Assembly: GCA_027559495.1 (NCBI GenBank)
Contig: JAMXSV010000004.1
Location: 3,213,001 to 3,277,000, forward strand
Origin: Aurifilum marmelostoma
Lineage: Eukaryota > Ascomycota > Sordariomycetes > Diaporthales > Cryphonectriaceae
Reading direction: 5' to 3'
DNA: 64,000 nucleotides
Of the stretch, positions 49,283 through 61,502 are shown one piece after another. How positions within the stretch are numbered: the first letter of the stretch is position 1; every line of letters begins with the position of its first letter. Made by a program: the position numbers and the translations under genes. The notes beneath the pieces are model-generated. The model saw nothing but the letters and a program-made list of their open reading frames with translations, had not been told where the DNA came from and ran no database searches.

Positions 49283-51323
49283 ATGTCCTACTACGGCGAC
49301 TCGCAGTGGCCCGCCGGCGCCCAACCTGCCGGCGCTTGGGACCACCAGACGCCGCCGACACGATCCGGTTTGCCTCCCAACAAGGCCCCAGCAGACTCGA
49401 CCCGGCCCTTTGTTAACAATTCCGACCCAGGCGCAAGCTCTGCCATACCGCGAGAGGAAACCTCTGCCTTCTGGTACCAGTTCGAGGGTACGTCTTGGCC
49501 TGGGCCCCCGTTGAGCCCTATACATCACCGTCGCCATTGTCTCCTCGTCCCTGGTTCAACAATGCATCTACTTGTGGCGCTCGTGACCCCGCCCCGCTGC
49601 GAGGATGTTGAGAATATCAAGAGGAACAGAGACAAGAGAAAAAAAACCACGGACACGGCGGTGATGGAGACAACTGTAGAGACTGGAGCTGACATTTGAG
49701 TGTGCAGAGGTGGAACGAGCCATCGAGAACTTGGTCAAGAGCGGCAAGATGTTTGGTATGCCCGGGGCTAGACGTGAGTTTCAACAGCCTTTCCCTCCCG
49801 GCCCTGCCAGGTCCCATCTTAACTTTGGTGAGTATACAACACTTAACAAGTGCTACTGGCTGGGTCTCGTACCACCAGTGCCCCCCGGCTGACATGCTTT
49901 TCCCTCTACCCACTTGTAGACCCTCGCAACTCTGGCGGCCCCCAGCGGCCACACTCTGTCGAGTTCGACGGCCGCCCGGGACACCCCTCGTCCAATCTCC
50001 AGAACTTCTACGCCTCCCAGCGACACCAGTCCTCGCGCGGCTCCAACGAGGCGGAACAGATGATGCAGCACAAGAGGAGGATGGCGGCTCAGCGGGAGCG
50101 GGAGCTGCGCAACTACCACCAGGAGCAGCAGTTTAACCGAAGTAGGCCGCCCTCTTCTGTATAGCATCTTTTGAAAGCAGCAGCAGCAGCAGCAGCAGCA
50201 GCATTTTTCCTGTCGCAATATGAGAAAGAAAAGACACAAAAAGAAAACAAAGAGACCACACGAGCAACGCGCGTTTCCCCTTCTCAATCCCAAAAGAGAG
50301 AGAAGAAAGGGCCAACAGAAGAGCAAAAAAAAAACAAGACCTTCCCCTCCCCTCTCTGATGTGTGGTTGTCGTTTGCTGTCATCCTTCACCCGAGTATCT
50401 ATCCCATCATCGCCTCAAGTGCGGCCTGACAGAGCTGAAGCCCGATTCTCTACCCCTCCCCTGCGGATAGACATTCTCCCTCGGCACCAAGTACTGTACA
50501 CTGGATGAACGCAGCGGGCTGACTGTCGCTTTGAATAGCTGCCTATGCCGACATGAACGTCGGGCCCGGTGCCGGAGCCGGAGCCGGAGCCGGAGCCGGT
50601 CCTGCTGCCACCACTGCCAGTATCAATCCTGCCAACCCCGCTGCCCGGCCTGATCGGAACCTTAGCCCCGGCAGCCTGTCCGAGGAAGCTCGCCGTGAGC
50701 TGATTGCCCGTCAGCGCAGCGCCTTGTACGGAGAAGGCCCCTTTGGCGACACAGGCGGCTACATCGACGAGACGGGCGCGCCGCGACAGGGTCTGCCCAC
50801 TGCTCACCACGGCGGCCCTGCCAACCTGCGCGGCCCCTCGCCTCTGGCTTATGAGTACAGCCGCAACGCGCCCGCCCACCCAGATGTCGGCGCCCAGTCG
50901 TCTGCCGACCCGGCGTCTGTTGGCGCCCAGCAGCCCTCGAGGACGAGCAGCAACGCCAGCCCGCAGTCTAACCCAGGCCCCAGAGGCCCGCTGGAGCAGA
51001 CAACCCGGACCAGCAACTCGTCACCAGGCGGCGGCTCTCCTCAGAATGCCAAGCCTCCTGCCGGCAAGACTGTGGCCCCTATCGGCACCCGGCCCTCTGG
51101 ACCCTCTTCGAACCAGGGCCCGGCCAAGCAGTCTGCCCCGTCGCCGCTGACCCACGGCTTCAGCGCCCCTGGGGCTGGCGATGCGGCTGGTTCCAGCACC
51201 TCGACTGGTCCGGTCAACGCGCCGTCCACGACCACTGCAGGTGAGGGCTCCACGCCGCTGGGCAACTGGGGCCAGCGAGGTGGTCCCTGGGGCCCCAAGA
51301 CCCAGACAAGTGTCTGGGGTTAG
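49283..51323 (+). CDS. Disordered conserved fungal protein, function unknown
   Basis: Exons 49283-49487, 49708-49827, 49920-50141 and 50539-51323 all join in phase 1 and give 443 residues. An N-terminal Pro/Ser-rich stretch leads to a helical segment (FWYQFEEVERAIENLVKSGK, residues about 64-83) and a basic/charged helix (MMQHKRRMAAQRERELRNYH, about 155-175). A Gly-Ala run (GAGAGAGAG) is encoded by GGAGCC repeats at about 50570-50600. The conserved-looking patch SLSEEARRELIARQRSALYGEGPFGD follows, then a Ser/Pro/Gly tail ending WGQRGGPWGPKTQTSVWG. There is no signal peptide, membrane helix or enzyme motif; it may be an RNA- or actin-associated adaptor, but this is a guess. Intron 3 (397 nt) has a weak GTAGGC donor; retention would stop after SRPPSSV at 189 residues. 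Confidence 0.8.
50175..50202. repeat. (AGC)n trinucleotide repeat in intron 3
   Basis: About nine AGC units just inside intron 3 of the gene at 49.3-51.3 kb. Confidence 0.85.
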
Positions 51324-52935
51324 GAATCCATAGGACACGCGTGGGCGTCTGATCCCTCCGTCGAGAGAGAGACATTGCTGCTGTTTGAGATGAGAAAAAG
51401 AGGAAGAGCGGAAGCAGGGGCGGGAGGTGGCGGCGACCACCAATGGATGGAGTCTTGAAAAAAACAAAAAAGTATGATGATCTTGTGTTGTGTATGCATT
51501 GATCTGGAGAATGGTGTGGGTAACGACCAGGTGTTATCTGCTTTTGTGCTTGTTGGTGGTCGGCATCTGCGGCAAGGCGTCTCAGACACAATACCCGCTG
51601 CATGGGCATCGGCGCAGGGCCTTTGATATCTGGCTGTGATTGGAGGGTTTTGTTTCTTACAGGGAAAGGAGGGAAAGTGGAAAGGGGTTATATCCTGATG
51701 AGTTCTGGGGGTCTCTTCTTTTGTTCTTTTATGTCTTTTCTTCGAACTGGTCAACCTTCTGGACAGCGCAAAAAGGGGGGGACCAAGGGAGACTCGAGTC
51801 GGGCGCCAGGTCATGTCAATGTGGGGATCTGTCTTCTGTTGTCTGGTCTGGAGCAACGTTGGGCGGAGTTTCAACTTGTCTTTTATTGATATCTGGTGGT
51901 CTGTCGCGTGGGAAGGGCCTTGTTGTTCTTGAGGAGGCCATGCCTAATATCCTTTTTTTGCGTTCTCTTGTTGGCTTTTGTTTCCTCTCTGTCTGTTGGC
52001 TGGTAGGGCTGTCGGCGTTTCTCATGTCCAACCCCTCTTTTTGATAATATCTCTCCTGCTTCTTATCTTTTAACCTCTGTTTTGGGGACTCGGGTCGGCG
52101 GCGGCGTTGAGATGATGAGTTCGCGATGTTGACGGCGGTATCGGATAGGGAAGGGTCCTGAGTCGACACGGTCAAAAATACCCGGCATGGGGGGGCGCGT
52201 AGGCACTGACTATGCCTGGATCTCGTTATCGCATCAACTTTACACATGGGCCATATATATACCCCCTTTGACGCACACATAAAACAAAAAAGAAAAAAAT
52301 GGGCAAAAAGACATTCGTTTGATATAGCATATGGGGGTCTTGTTTTCCCCTTGAAACGGCGAAAGAAAAAAAAAAAAAGAAAAGGCAAAAAATCTGGCAA
52401 TGAGGAATTTCGTTCTTCTCTTCTGGGGGTAACATCACAGGTATCATTTGTCTTCAAAGAAAAGGGGATTTGCAGTGCGTGAAAGTAGGCACTTCTGAGA
52501 GGAGCATGGTCTGAGTGAGGCCTATGGTCAGAAGGGCTCTCTTTGGGTGGCTGGCTGTTGTGACTGTCGACCCCATGATCTTCTGGTGCTCACCTCCTTT
52601 GTTTGAGCAGCTCCTCCAGAGCAGCATCCGGAGCGTGGTGTTTTGGGGTATGTGATCCAGCATTGAAATGGTGATGGCGGTATTATGTATTTGTCATCTC
52701 GGTCTTTTCAAGGGTGGTCTGCCGTCGACCAGGCCTCTCACACACACACAGCCTTTGATAGAGGTACTACCATTATGGTATATGGTGCCCCCTTCAGCGT
52801 CACCCAACAGAATCCACATATATCGTGCCACAGCATTGTCTCCAAGAACCTCCAGCTACCCCCTTCACGCCTGCCCTAACCTCATGGCGTATTCCTTCAC
52901 ATGCCCACTCACCACACTCAACAACAAACCCATCC
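51324..52935. other. Intergenic region between two convergent genes
   Basis: 3' flanks of the 49.3-kb gene and of the minus-strand peroxiredoxin-like gene. No gene is seen; A-rich tracts at about 52286-52390 and T-rich tracts occur. Confidence 0.6.
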
Positions 52936-53440
52936 TCACCCAGCCAGTGCCTTGAAACCAGCCTCCAAGTCCATCAGGTCATCCGCGCTCGCAGCCTTCC
53001 CGCCCCAGACCACCACCCCCCTCTCATCCACGGCAAAAGCCCCTCCCTGCTGCCACTTGTTCCCCATCCCAGGAAGCCCCTCGCCCTCGCCGCCACCCCC
53101 ACCCCCGGTCAGGTTCGCCCTCCGCCCCACCGAGGCGGCCACCCTCGAGCCCAGCCATCCTTTTTCCCGCCAGGCGGCGGCCTGCGTGGTCGGGTTGAAG
53201 TAGTACCACACGGACGAGACGCCCAGCCCCCAGGCCGCGTACAGGGCGCGGTCCTCGTCGATGAGGACCTGCACGTTCCAGGGGCCGCCGATGAGGTCGA
53301 GCCACTTCTTTGTGGCGGCCGGGGAGGCGTGGGAGACGGCTATGCAGGTCGTGTTTGTGTTTGCGGACTTGTTGGAGAGCTCTCGGAGGGAGAGGAAGGT
53401 CTTTTGGGCGACTTGGGGGGGGATATGTTAGCCAGTTATA

Positions 53441-53484
<44 letters not shown>

Positions 53485-53869
53485 AGAGTGCAAAGTGAAA
53501 GGGAGAGGTGACAAGCTTACAAGCACACCCTACACACCGCAAGAAAACAACCACCACCCTCCTCCCTCTCCCCACCACCAGCTTCCCGTCCCGATCCGCC
53601 GGCGCCATCTCGCCCGGCCGGGGGGGCTCCGCCGCAACAGGGACAGGAGGCGGGGCGGGCGAGAGCCACGGCTGGACCGTCATGGGGAGGTTCCTTGCCG
53701 TCATCCACCTGGGCCACGAGGTCTGCTGCTGCTGCTCTTCTCCGTCTGCGGCCGCCGTGCCGCGCCTGGATGGTGTGGTGGGTTCGGCGGACGGCGTGGT
53801 GAAGTTGAGGGCGTCCTTGGGGATGCCCATCTTCTTCATGGCCATCTTGGTTCCGAGGCTGGTGAACAT
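52936..53869 (-). CDS. AhpC/TSA-like thioredoxin-fold (peroxiredoxin-like) protein
   Basis: Exon 1 is 53869-53521 and exon 2 is 53411-52936, joining in phase 1 to give 274 residues. After a Pro/Gln-rich N-terminal region (about residues 25-90) comes a strand, KLVVGRGRRVVVVFLRCVGCA, then FAQKTFLSLRELSNK. The Cys112-Val-Gly-Cys115 pair sits where AhpC-TSA_2/PRXL2-type proteins have their redox cysteines. Later blocks (TTCIAVSHASP, VQVLIDEDRALYAAWGLG, GGAFAVDERGVVVW) fit the rest of the thioredoxin fold. Such proteins are thought to be thiol-dependent peroxide reductases or redox regulators; enzyme activity of the fungal members is not established. The 109-nt intron contains a TA microsatellite. 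No signal peptide. Confidence 0.88.
53444..53480. repeat. (AT)18 microsatellite inside the intron of the peroxiredoxin-like gene
   Basis: A 37-nt uninterrupted AT run occupies about a third of the 109-nt intron, starting about 40 nt downstream of the donor on the minus strand. Confidence 0.95.
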
Positions 53870-54638
53870 TGTGAAGTGAGAGCTGGATGATCTCTATTTA
53901 TGAAGTTTCTTTCTTCTTTCTTTTTTTTTTTTTTAGACGGAATGATTTGATTGGGTGTTTGTGGTGGGTTGTTTGGATATACACGGGTAATGCAAGAATT
54001 AACGACGCCGGTCAGTATGTGGGAAATACAAAGGCACAGCCTGGACATGAACAGAAGAAAAAGAAAGAAGGGAATGAGAGCAAAAAGGATCAATTCCTTT
54101 TTCTTTTTGTCCCTTTTTCACATTTCATCATTTCACGAATTGGTACCAAGGGGAAAGAGCCTTGACGTGTATGAAACACCAAAAACATCGTTTCTGCCCC
54201 ATACGCAAACGCCGAATCGATAGGCTAGGAGGACCCTTGAGACGAGGCGTGTCACAGCGAGGGTTCGTATCCCTCTCGCCCCCCCGGCAACGCTCACTCG
54301 CCCACTCGACACTCGAGACTCGACCACATTTCCTGAGGCAATTCAAAAACGCCAGATACAGACGTGTGGGAAAATACAACCTATAGCAGGCGCAGACGCG
54401 CGAGGCTGAGGTGGAGTTTTGCACCGACAGAAACACACACAGACATACACAGAGGGAAAAAAAAGAAGAAAAAAGAAGGCTTGCATGAGTCCTGGTCCCG
54501 AGGCGATTACGGGAGAGGACGGATTCTCGGAAACATTTTGGCTAGCGAGGAGGAGGAAAGCCAGGTCATTTCAGCCTGATGTTCTTGTTTTCTTGTTGGA
54601 TAGAGGGGAAGAAAGCAGGAAACAAAAAACGAAAAAAA

Positions 54639-54712
54639 GGCGCTCTGGACTCGATCTGCTCCATCTTAATCAATTCATGCAGGTGTATCCACCCCATCGG
54701 GTCCAGAGCGCC
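54639..54712. repeat. 17-bp inverted repeat (hairpin-forming), 40-nt loop
   Basis: GGCGCTCTGGACTCGAT (54639-54655) pairs with ATCGGGTCCAGAGCGCC (54696-54712) at all 17 positions, one being a T-G wobble on the + strand. The loop is 40 nt and holds a small GGTG/CACC stem. It lies far from any gene I can support, and the flanks are A-rich. It may mark a structured or small RNA; transcription is not shown. Confidence 0.75.
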
Positions 54713-56278
54713 GAACAAGTCTTTGCCGATGAAAGGGGCAAAGAAAAAGAAAGAGAAACACATAGTAAAAAAGAGACGTGTTCAATCAGAATTTGGTCTG
54801 GGAGGAGATGTAATAGGTTCTCTCGGAGCGTCACACCCGAGTTTACTGTCGGAGAATGCACTGTTTTTGGACAAGGCGCCCTTGATTGCTTCTTTTCCTG
54901 AGACTGCAGGACAACGGGACTTGGTGCGACACAGAGCGGCTTGGTAACACGACCTCAGGACGCAATCTTAATATTTCTGGTTTTTCTTCTTCTTCTTCTT
55001 CTTGGTTCTTCCGTGTTGCTAGCTGTGCCTGGAGGAGAGGCGATGTCGAACAATACGAGTGAATCACAAAAGATTAGAGTGACTTCCCCCAGGCCCAATA
55101 CAAGAGCGTGTGTGAGAAGAAAAGACCATGTCCAACTAGACCACAAGCACGTAATGCAGTACTTGCGACACGGCTTCTGAATAGGGAAACCATTTGAGAA
55201 GATTGTCTTGCAAAAATCGATCAATCTGGTAATAGACGCATGCAAAGAGGACCATTTTGGGGAGCAGATCTTACCCTCCCCTCCTTTCCCCTTCCTTCCG
55301 ACCCCTGCTGAGAGCGCAGACCATGCCGATCCCCAAGGGCTAGGAAAGTTGAGACGAACGGTCGGTCCAAAATGGTGGTGGTGATGCAGGTCAGGTCAGG
55401 CCAGGCCAGGGCCTCGGCAAAGAAAGCTGCAGCGAGAAACCCGCAGCCCGCAGCCCGACACCATGAAGGTCGAGCCTGCCACCATCCAAACAGGACACAC
55501 GTGCTGGCCGGCGAACCCCGACTTGACGATGCACTGGCGCACCGGAGGAAGGATAAGAATGGCCTTGTCAGTTAATATACTCGAGGCCGTGGCTTGTGGG
55601 CTAACAGATGGGTGCGATAGCCTATGGACGAGATCAGATAAACGTCCTGGCTACCTGCCGATCATTGGACCAAAGGCCCAACAATGGTCGAGTCCACGAT
55701 TCATCTCGAGCGGCCCTCGAGGGCAGGAGTCATAGACATTGGTGGAAGTCCGGGGCGCTTGTGTATAGAGCTGACGTATGTCGCATATAGTGCATGTGCA
55801 GAGTAGCACGCGGCACGCGGCCTGCAGCAGCACCGCGGCCTGCAGCAAGCTAGCCATCTTGCCCAGGTTGACGGTGCCCAGTCCAGATTCGGGTTCTAGA
55901 TCCTCACGAGCTCCAGCCCCCTCCCTCTGGCGGCAGCTGGCGGCTGACAGGTGTGGCAGGACGATCAGAGGCCTAGGCGGGAACGATCCCAAGACGGCCG
56001 CCTGCAGGTCCCCGGAAGATGGTCCCGCAGCCTGCTGCATCTCGTCAACGGCGCAGCTGCATACTTCCAGGCTTTGAGGCTGAACCGGGCCGTGCTGGGC
56101 CAATCCGGTGGGCCTCTGGTCACCCGACAGAGGGATATGATCCGGCTTGAAAAAGGGTTACGGATGGGGAGAATCCGTGGTCAACAAGGCTCGAGAACAA
56201 ATTGAATATACGCAGACAAAGAAAGAAGAAGAAGAAAAAATAGAGAAGCAGAGTATGTGAAGACAAGCCCGCCACCCA

Positions 56279-56304
56279 ATGCATGCATGCATGCATGCAT
56301 GCAT
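56279..56304. repeat. (ATGC)6 microsatellite
   Basis: Twenty-six nucleotides of self-complementary ATGC units in non-coding DNA. Confidence 0.95.
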
Positions 56305-59300
56305 CAGTACCCTCCTTACTGCCTGTCTAGCTTCATGTGGCAGCGTCAGCAGCTCGAGACGAGTCTGCATGACGGCACGTCCAAGAATGGCCGAGACATC
56401 GCTCTCTCGCGCAGGAAACGGGCCTGGGCTGAGAGATAAGTTGATAAGTCACAAACGTGATCCCAGCCACGATGCAAGCCGCTCGACAGAGACGTCATGC
56501 TCGTACGGTCCTGGGAATCGAGGTGGTAGTCGGCGCTGTGCAGGCGATGGTCGAGTCAACCAAGCCACGCATCCCATGTCGTGCCATTTTGTACGTACTA
56601 TGATATATCACCCTGGCTGGCTACTTGTTGCTGGCTGCTGTCACCTGTCCAGACGGTGGGCTAGGGCTGCGGTACAGCCCTCCACGCAGCCCACACCGAA
56701 TGACAAACCCAGCTGGCCAATACATGGATCTATTGTCTCCTCTCGATGGCACTCTGCACAGATATTAGCCTCAATCGACCCTCGGGACTGGGCAGGATAC
56801 GACATAATGGTCATAGGAGAGCCCTGAGGGAGAGACAGAGAGAGACAAAAGAGACTCAGACATGGCGCTGAGGACGCTCGCAGGTGGGGTCCAGGCTTCG
56901 GTATGGTAGTAATGTGGCACAGTCCAGGGCGAGGATGCATGTCTGCATGCAGGTGGGCTGAACGAGCACCGTCCAGCCGGCCCAATGAAGTGGTCCTGTG
57001 CAGTGGCAGAGCGAGACATGGTCTAGCCAGGAACCGTGGCACAGAGGGCAACAACCTTATGCGACAAGCGGGCCACACACACACATCCCCAGAGAAAAAG
57101 AGAAATAGAGATCTTTTGTGTGTGTGTGTGTGTGTGCAGTGGACAAAGGAGCCAAGGCGCCGTCCCAGCTGGGGAAAAAAAGGGAATGGAGAAAAAGGCT
57201 TCCAAATATAGACGTGCCGCCAATAAGAGAGATGCTCAAAAGGGTTGTCGTACTCTGGTGCCCCGGGCACGAGACGGGACGGAGGTGGCCTTCGCGAAAG
57301 AAAGAAAGAATCCCTCGAGAGAAGCAGAGAGCTGTGTGTGTGTGGAGATAACACTGCAGGGGCGGAGAGCGCCGAGGTCAGAAGTATGTAGTCACGTCAC
57401 CAGGCATAGAATAAGGAGAACGCGGGGCGGAAGAGCAAGAGAGAGACAGAAAGAGACCAAGGAGGAAGCGGAGGGTGAGGCACGGAAGTCAGCCGCAGTC
57501 AAAAGCCCCCCCCCCCCCCCTTCACTCTGCTCGGCGAGAGTAAAGGAGAAGGCGTAGCCGTAAGGTTACTCTTTCCCTTTCCTTCTCCCCCCCCCCCCCA
57601 ACCTCCCGGGAGAGCAGGAGCTGCTACCGACTGCCGGCACGCACTTTCTTGTCCAGAAGATGATCTTGTGGCTGAAGACGGAGATATCCCGTGCGTGCGT
57701 GCGTGCGCGGGCGTGTGTGATGTTAGCATGTGTATATATACTATGTTGGTAGTACATGGGTAGTACACACAGTACTACACATATACACGTACACAGTAGT
57801 AAAGTACTATTGCGGTACCCCCTCAGTGGTGATAACTTTGGTTGCGTGGAGAGGGAAAAACATGGGGAGGGGGAAATTGGCTAAGAGGGAAAAAAGGGGA
57901 CAAGGGCGGAGGAGTAGGAGTAGGAGGGAAGGGGCGGAGAGGAGCAGCCGGGGGGGGGGCGGCATTTAGAAACACCATTCCGGACTAAGCAGTACGTTCG
58001 TCCATACACACAACACAGAATCGGGGGCAGGTGTGATTAAGAGCTTCCTTGGAGAATTGCAAATGTCCATGGTGTTGTTGCCCATTGTCTTCCCGATCAT
58101 ATCCCCGATTGGTGTGTGTGTGTGTGTGTATGTGCAGTATGTATATTATGTGTTTTAAGAAGAGACAGAGGAAGAAGTGTGGGTTGGATGATGACCTCAC
58201 GGTTGATCTTTTTTTTCTTCTTTTTTTTTCTCTTTTCCCTGCCAAGTCCCTGAAATGCGAGGATTGATTATCAAGGGTACTGATGTGTTTTTATTTTTAT
58301 TTTTTGTGACCCGTGGCCGCGGACCTGGATGTGGACGCGTGCTCGACCTTGTCTTGGCACCAACCCTCTACTTTAATTGATGGTCCCCAGTGCCAGCTGC
58401 CAGGTACTGTAGCGCCAGCAGTGAGAGAGAAAGAGAGTGCGGCCAGTTTCGGCCCCCTAGCCCTCTCCCCTGGCAGCCTGGGTCCCCTGCGGGGCTTCCC
58501 GCAAGAAACGGGCTCTCGAATGTTTCTAGGGCCAAAACTATCACCTATCCACCATCCAAACGCCCCTAAATCTGCTTCCCGCGCCCCTTGACACCGGTAT
58601 TGTCGTTAGATCCTGACCCAGTCTCGGTTTATCTTTCCTCGCTTAGTTTGGTTCCGCCAACCAACCCGCAGGGGAAAGCCGGGTACCGAGTGCAGTGCAC
58701 CATGACCGTTTGGTTGGCTCTGCTAGATGGTTTGCCTGCATCTTTGCATTCCCCTTCGATCCCGAGTTTCTTTTCTTGGAGCTGGTATGTACTTTTAGTC
58801 TCGCCGGACGGCAGACGTGGGGGTGAGAGTTGAAAGAAACGAAGCTAGGGACAGAGATAGAGAGAAAGAGAGAGAGAGAGAGAGGGGGAGAGGGTCTTAT
58901 CAAATCCATAGTCCCGACCAAGAAAAAAAAAAAGGGTAGAGAAAAAAAAGGGAAAATTGAACAGAGAAGGAAATATTACGAGGCCTGAACAGAAGGGGGG
59001 TAACAGTTTCAGAAAGTTGTGAGGCAAATTACTACTCAGAAAGACCTCTATAGCCGAAGTCATACAGTAAGGAGGCAGCTGCTCAGTACTGTCCCGCGCC
59101 CCGGGCCTCTTCCTCTGCTGCAGCTGCAGAACCTGCATGTCTCTTGTTTTGTTTTCATCTTTCCTATTCTTTTCCTCTCCCGATATCACCAGATTGTCCT
59201 TTCAAACCGAGACAAGAAGGTATAAAGATCGACCTTTGTGCACTATGGCAGGCTGGGCCCATCTGTCTGCCGCCTAGGCCCAGGTATGGATGATGTACCC

Positions 59301-61502
59301 CCCTGCAAGAGCACCAGCATCCCAGGGCCCCTCAACCCCCATCATCTCCAGGGTCAGGGCGCCTTAGTGATGTGATTCATGCAGCATGTAGACAGCCAGA
59401 CAGCCTACCATAGCACTCATAGGCCCCAGAATGTCATTTCATGCAACCCCATCCACTGAACCCACTCGCCTCTCTCTGTGTACGGTGAGTGAGTGGTACA
59501 GCATGCTATCACAGTACACACAAGGTACCTTGGCCCTGTAACTAAAACCCTCCATCCTTCCCCCCCCCTCCTCCCTTGCCCCCCTAACAGATCACCTAAA
59601 CAGGTGCTAGCAGGTGCTTAGACCGAGGCCCCATGCTGCCGCCGCCGCCGCCACCAGTCGCCCTCGACAATTGCCAACTTCTTTCCAGGACCCGTTCCAC
59701 TGCTGCAGCTGACCACCTGGGTACCAGCAGTACAAGATCTTGACCACCACTGACTTGCTTTCTGCTGCTTGCTGCCGCCGCACGTCACCATCCGCACCAC
59801 TGCTGCACCACCCACCACCACCACCACGACGCTCCTTGCAAACTGCAATTCACTGCACAAGCTGTGGGCAATCTTTTGTCCCACCACACACACCGCAGTG
59901 CTGGGCCCACGAATCCAGGCGCAGGACTACATTGTACCTCATACTTTTGTCTGCACAGTTCCACCCAGCTTTGGGACCTTTGGGAAGCAGCATTTACCCA
60001 AACAAGGACCTCTCTTATTGTGTGTATGTATTGTATTGTGCGCGCATTGAACACCCCTCTGGTCAACTTGCTCTCTTTCTCCCTCCTCCCCCCGGTTGCA
60101 CTTCTTTCTTCCTCTGGACATTCGAGGTTCGGCTACCACTTCCACCTCCTTTGCCCTGCTTCACCTGGCCTCAACCTTTCCTTGCACTTGACCTCGACGG
60201 ACCAACTCCAGCAGCATTGGGACACTCTCTGTACATCCCCCCCCCCCCCCCTCTCCTTTGACTCCTTCTCTCTTGGAACACTGCCTCACTGAGCGCAATC
60301 TCTCTTCACTGTTACGAGTACGGAGGCACACAAGACAGCCTACCCACCTGACTACCTCCTTCTCCTTCTCTCCTCTGCCCCCTTTGCCCTCTCCTCTCCT
60401 TCTTCCCCCCTCCTCTTCTGTCACTGTCCTGCTCGACCTTGCACTTTGTGACTACCAGTCCTATATACATATTACCTTGTCGGAACCGTTCGATTGCTCA
60501 CATATACTTCTTTGCCACAGTTCTGCCCAGTGCTCCTTCATTTCCGACAAATCCAACCACGTACGTTCTTCACCGTCTTTATAACCAACACACACAGACA
60601 CTCGCACACAGACACACACACACATACCAACATACTCTACGCACCTACCGCCTCCTCTGTTCACCGGCCACCTCTACGCACTGGCTGGCTGTGTGTCCTA
60701 TAACCTAGGTCATCGAACCTCTGGGAGCCGTGTTGTCGCGCTGGTCTGGTTCAAGATCCAATCCCCGTCATCGTTACCGTTACCGTGCCCGCTGCCGACC
60801 CGCCGCCCTGGGTTTCCGCGTCAGACCCAGTGTCTCCTTCCATACCTTCTCTCACGACAGTCTCACTTCCTCAAACTCGATTGCTTACCCATCTTGTGGC
60901 TGTCAGCCAGGCAGGAACGAGCCCCCCCCCTCCTCTCCTCTCTCCATCCGACGGACCCTCGAGAATACATCTGGACCTCAGCCATAAAAATACAAACCAG
61001 CCGACTCCGCGAGTCTGCTTAACTCCTTCCGACCACGATCCTCTATCTCCGATATTTTTTTTATCCACTCGACCCTCCTGATTCTGGCTGTCCGAGATCG
61101 CTTTGTCTCATCCTGCTTGGACTCTCTGTTCCGCAGAGCAGGAGCCTCAGCCTCTGCTTTGATCAACACGGTCCTCCTGCCTGCCTGGCCAGGCACACTG
61201 CTAGTGACTCGTCGCACCGCCGCCCCCCAGCCCTACCCACCTCGACCTGTTGACCTGCCGCTTTCCTCGATCGACCTGTCGACACCTGTGCGCCCCTCGC
61301 TAGTCAGCCCTACCGTTCTGGCCCCGTCCTCTCAGACCCGTCGGTTTTAATCTCGCGCTTTGAGGGGGATTGGACTGCGGTCTGCAGCCCTTGCATCCGA
61401 GGTTGCTTGTCTTTAGCCTTGCGCCTGTCTATACTTTTCTCGCTGCTCCTGCCATTGCCGCTGCGCGCTGTCTAGTGGTGGTAGCAGAGCCGCTCTGCAT
61501 TC

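Larger units (their letters stand above)
53870..61502. other. 7.6-kb gene-free interval; right part is a pyrimidine-rich leader
   Basis: No gene is supported on either strand. It is the divergent region between the peroxiredoxin-like gene and the Cid1-like gene. It contains a strong hairpin (54639-54712), a GCAT repeat (56279-56304), GT tracts (57117-57137, 58112-58128) and a cluster of GTAGTAC words (57745-57810). From about 59600 to 61502 the + strand is C+T-rich, with several poly-C runs, and leads to the ATG at 61503, fitting a long leader. Confidence 0.55.

Noticed and set aside
54214..54290. tRNA-like A box (TAGGCTAGGAGG) and B box (GGTTCGTATCC)
   Set aside because: The B box lacks the invariant A, the D stem does not pair and the acceptor arms do not match, so it is not a tRNA gene.
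54566..54763. 65-codon minus-strand frame with protein-like stretch GALDPMGWIHLHELIK
   Set aside because: It is short, flanked by poly-F and poly-A translated tracts, and its middle is explained by the inverted repeat.
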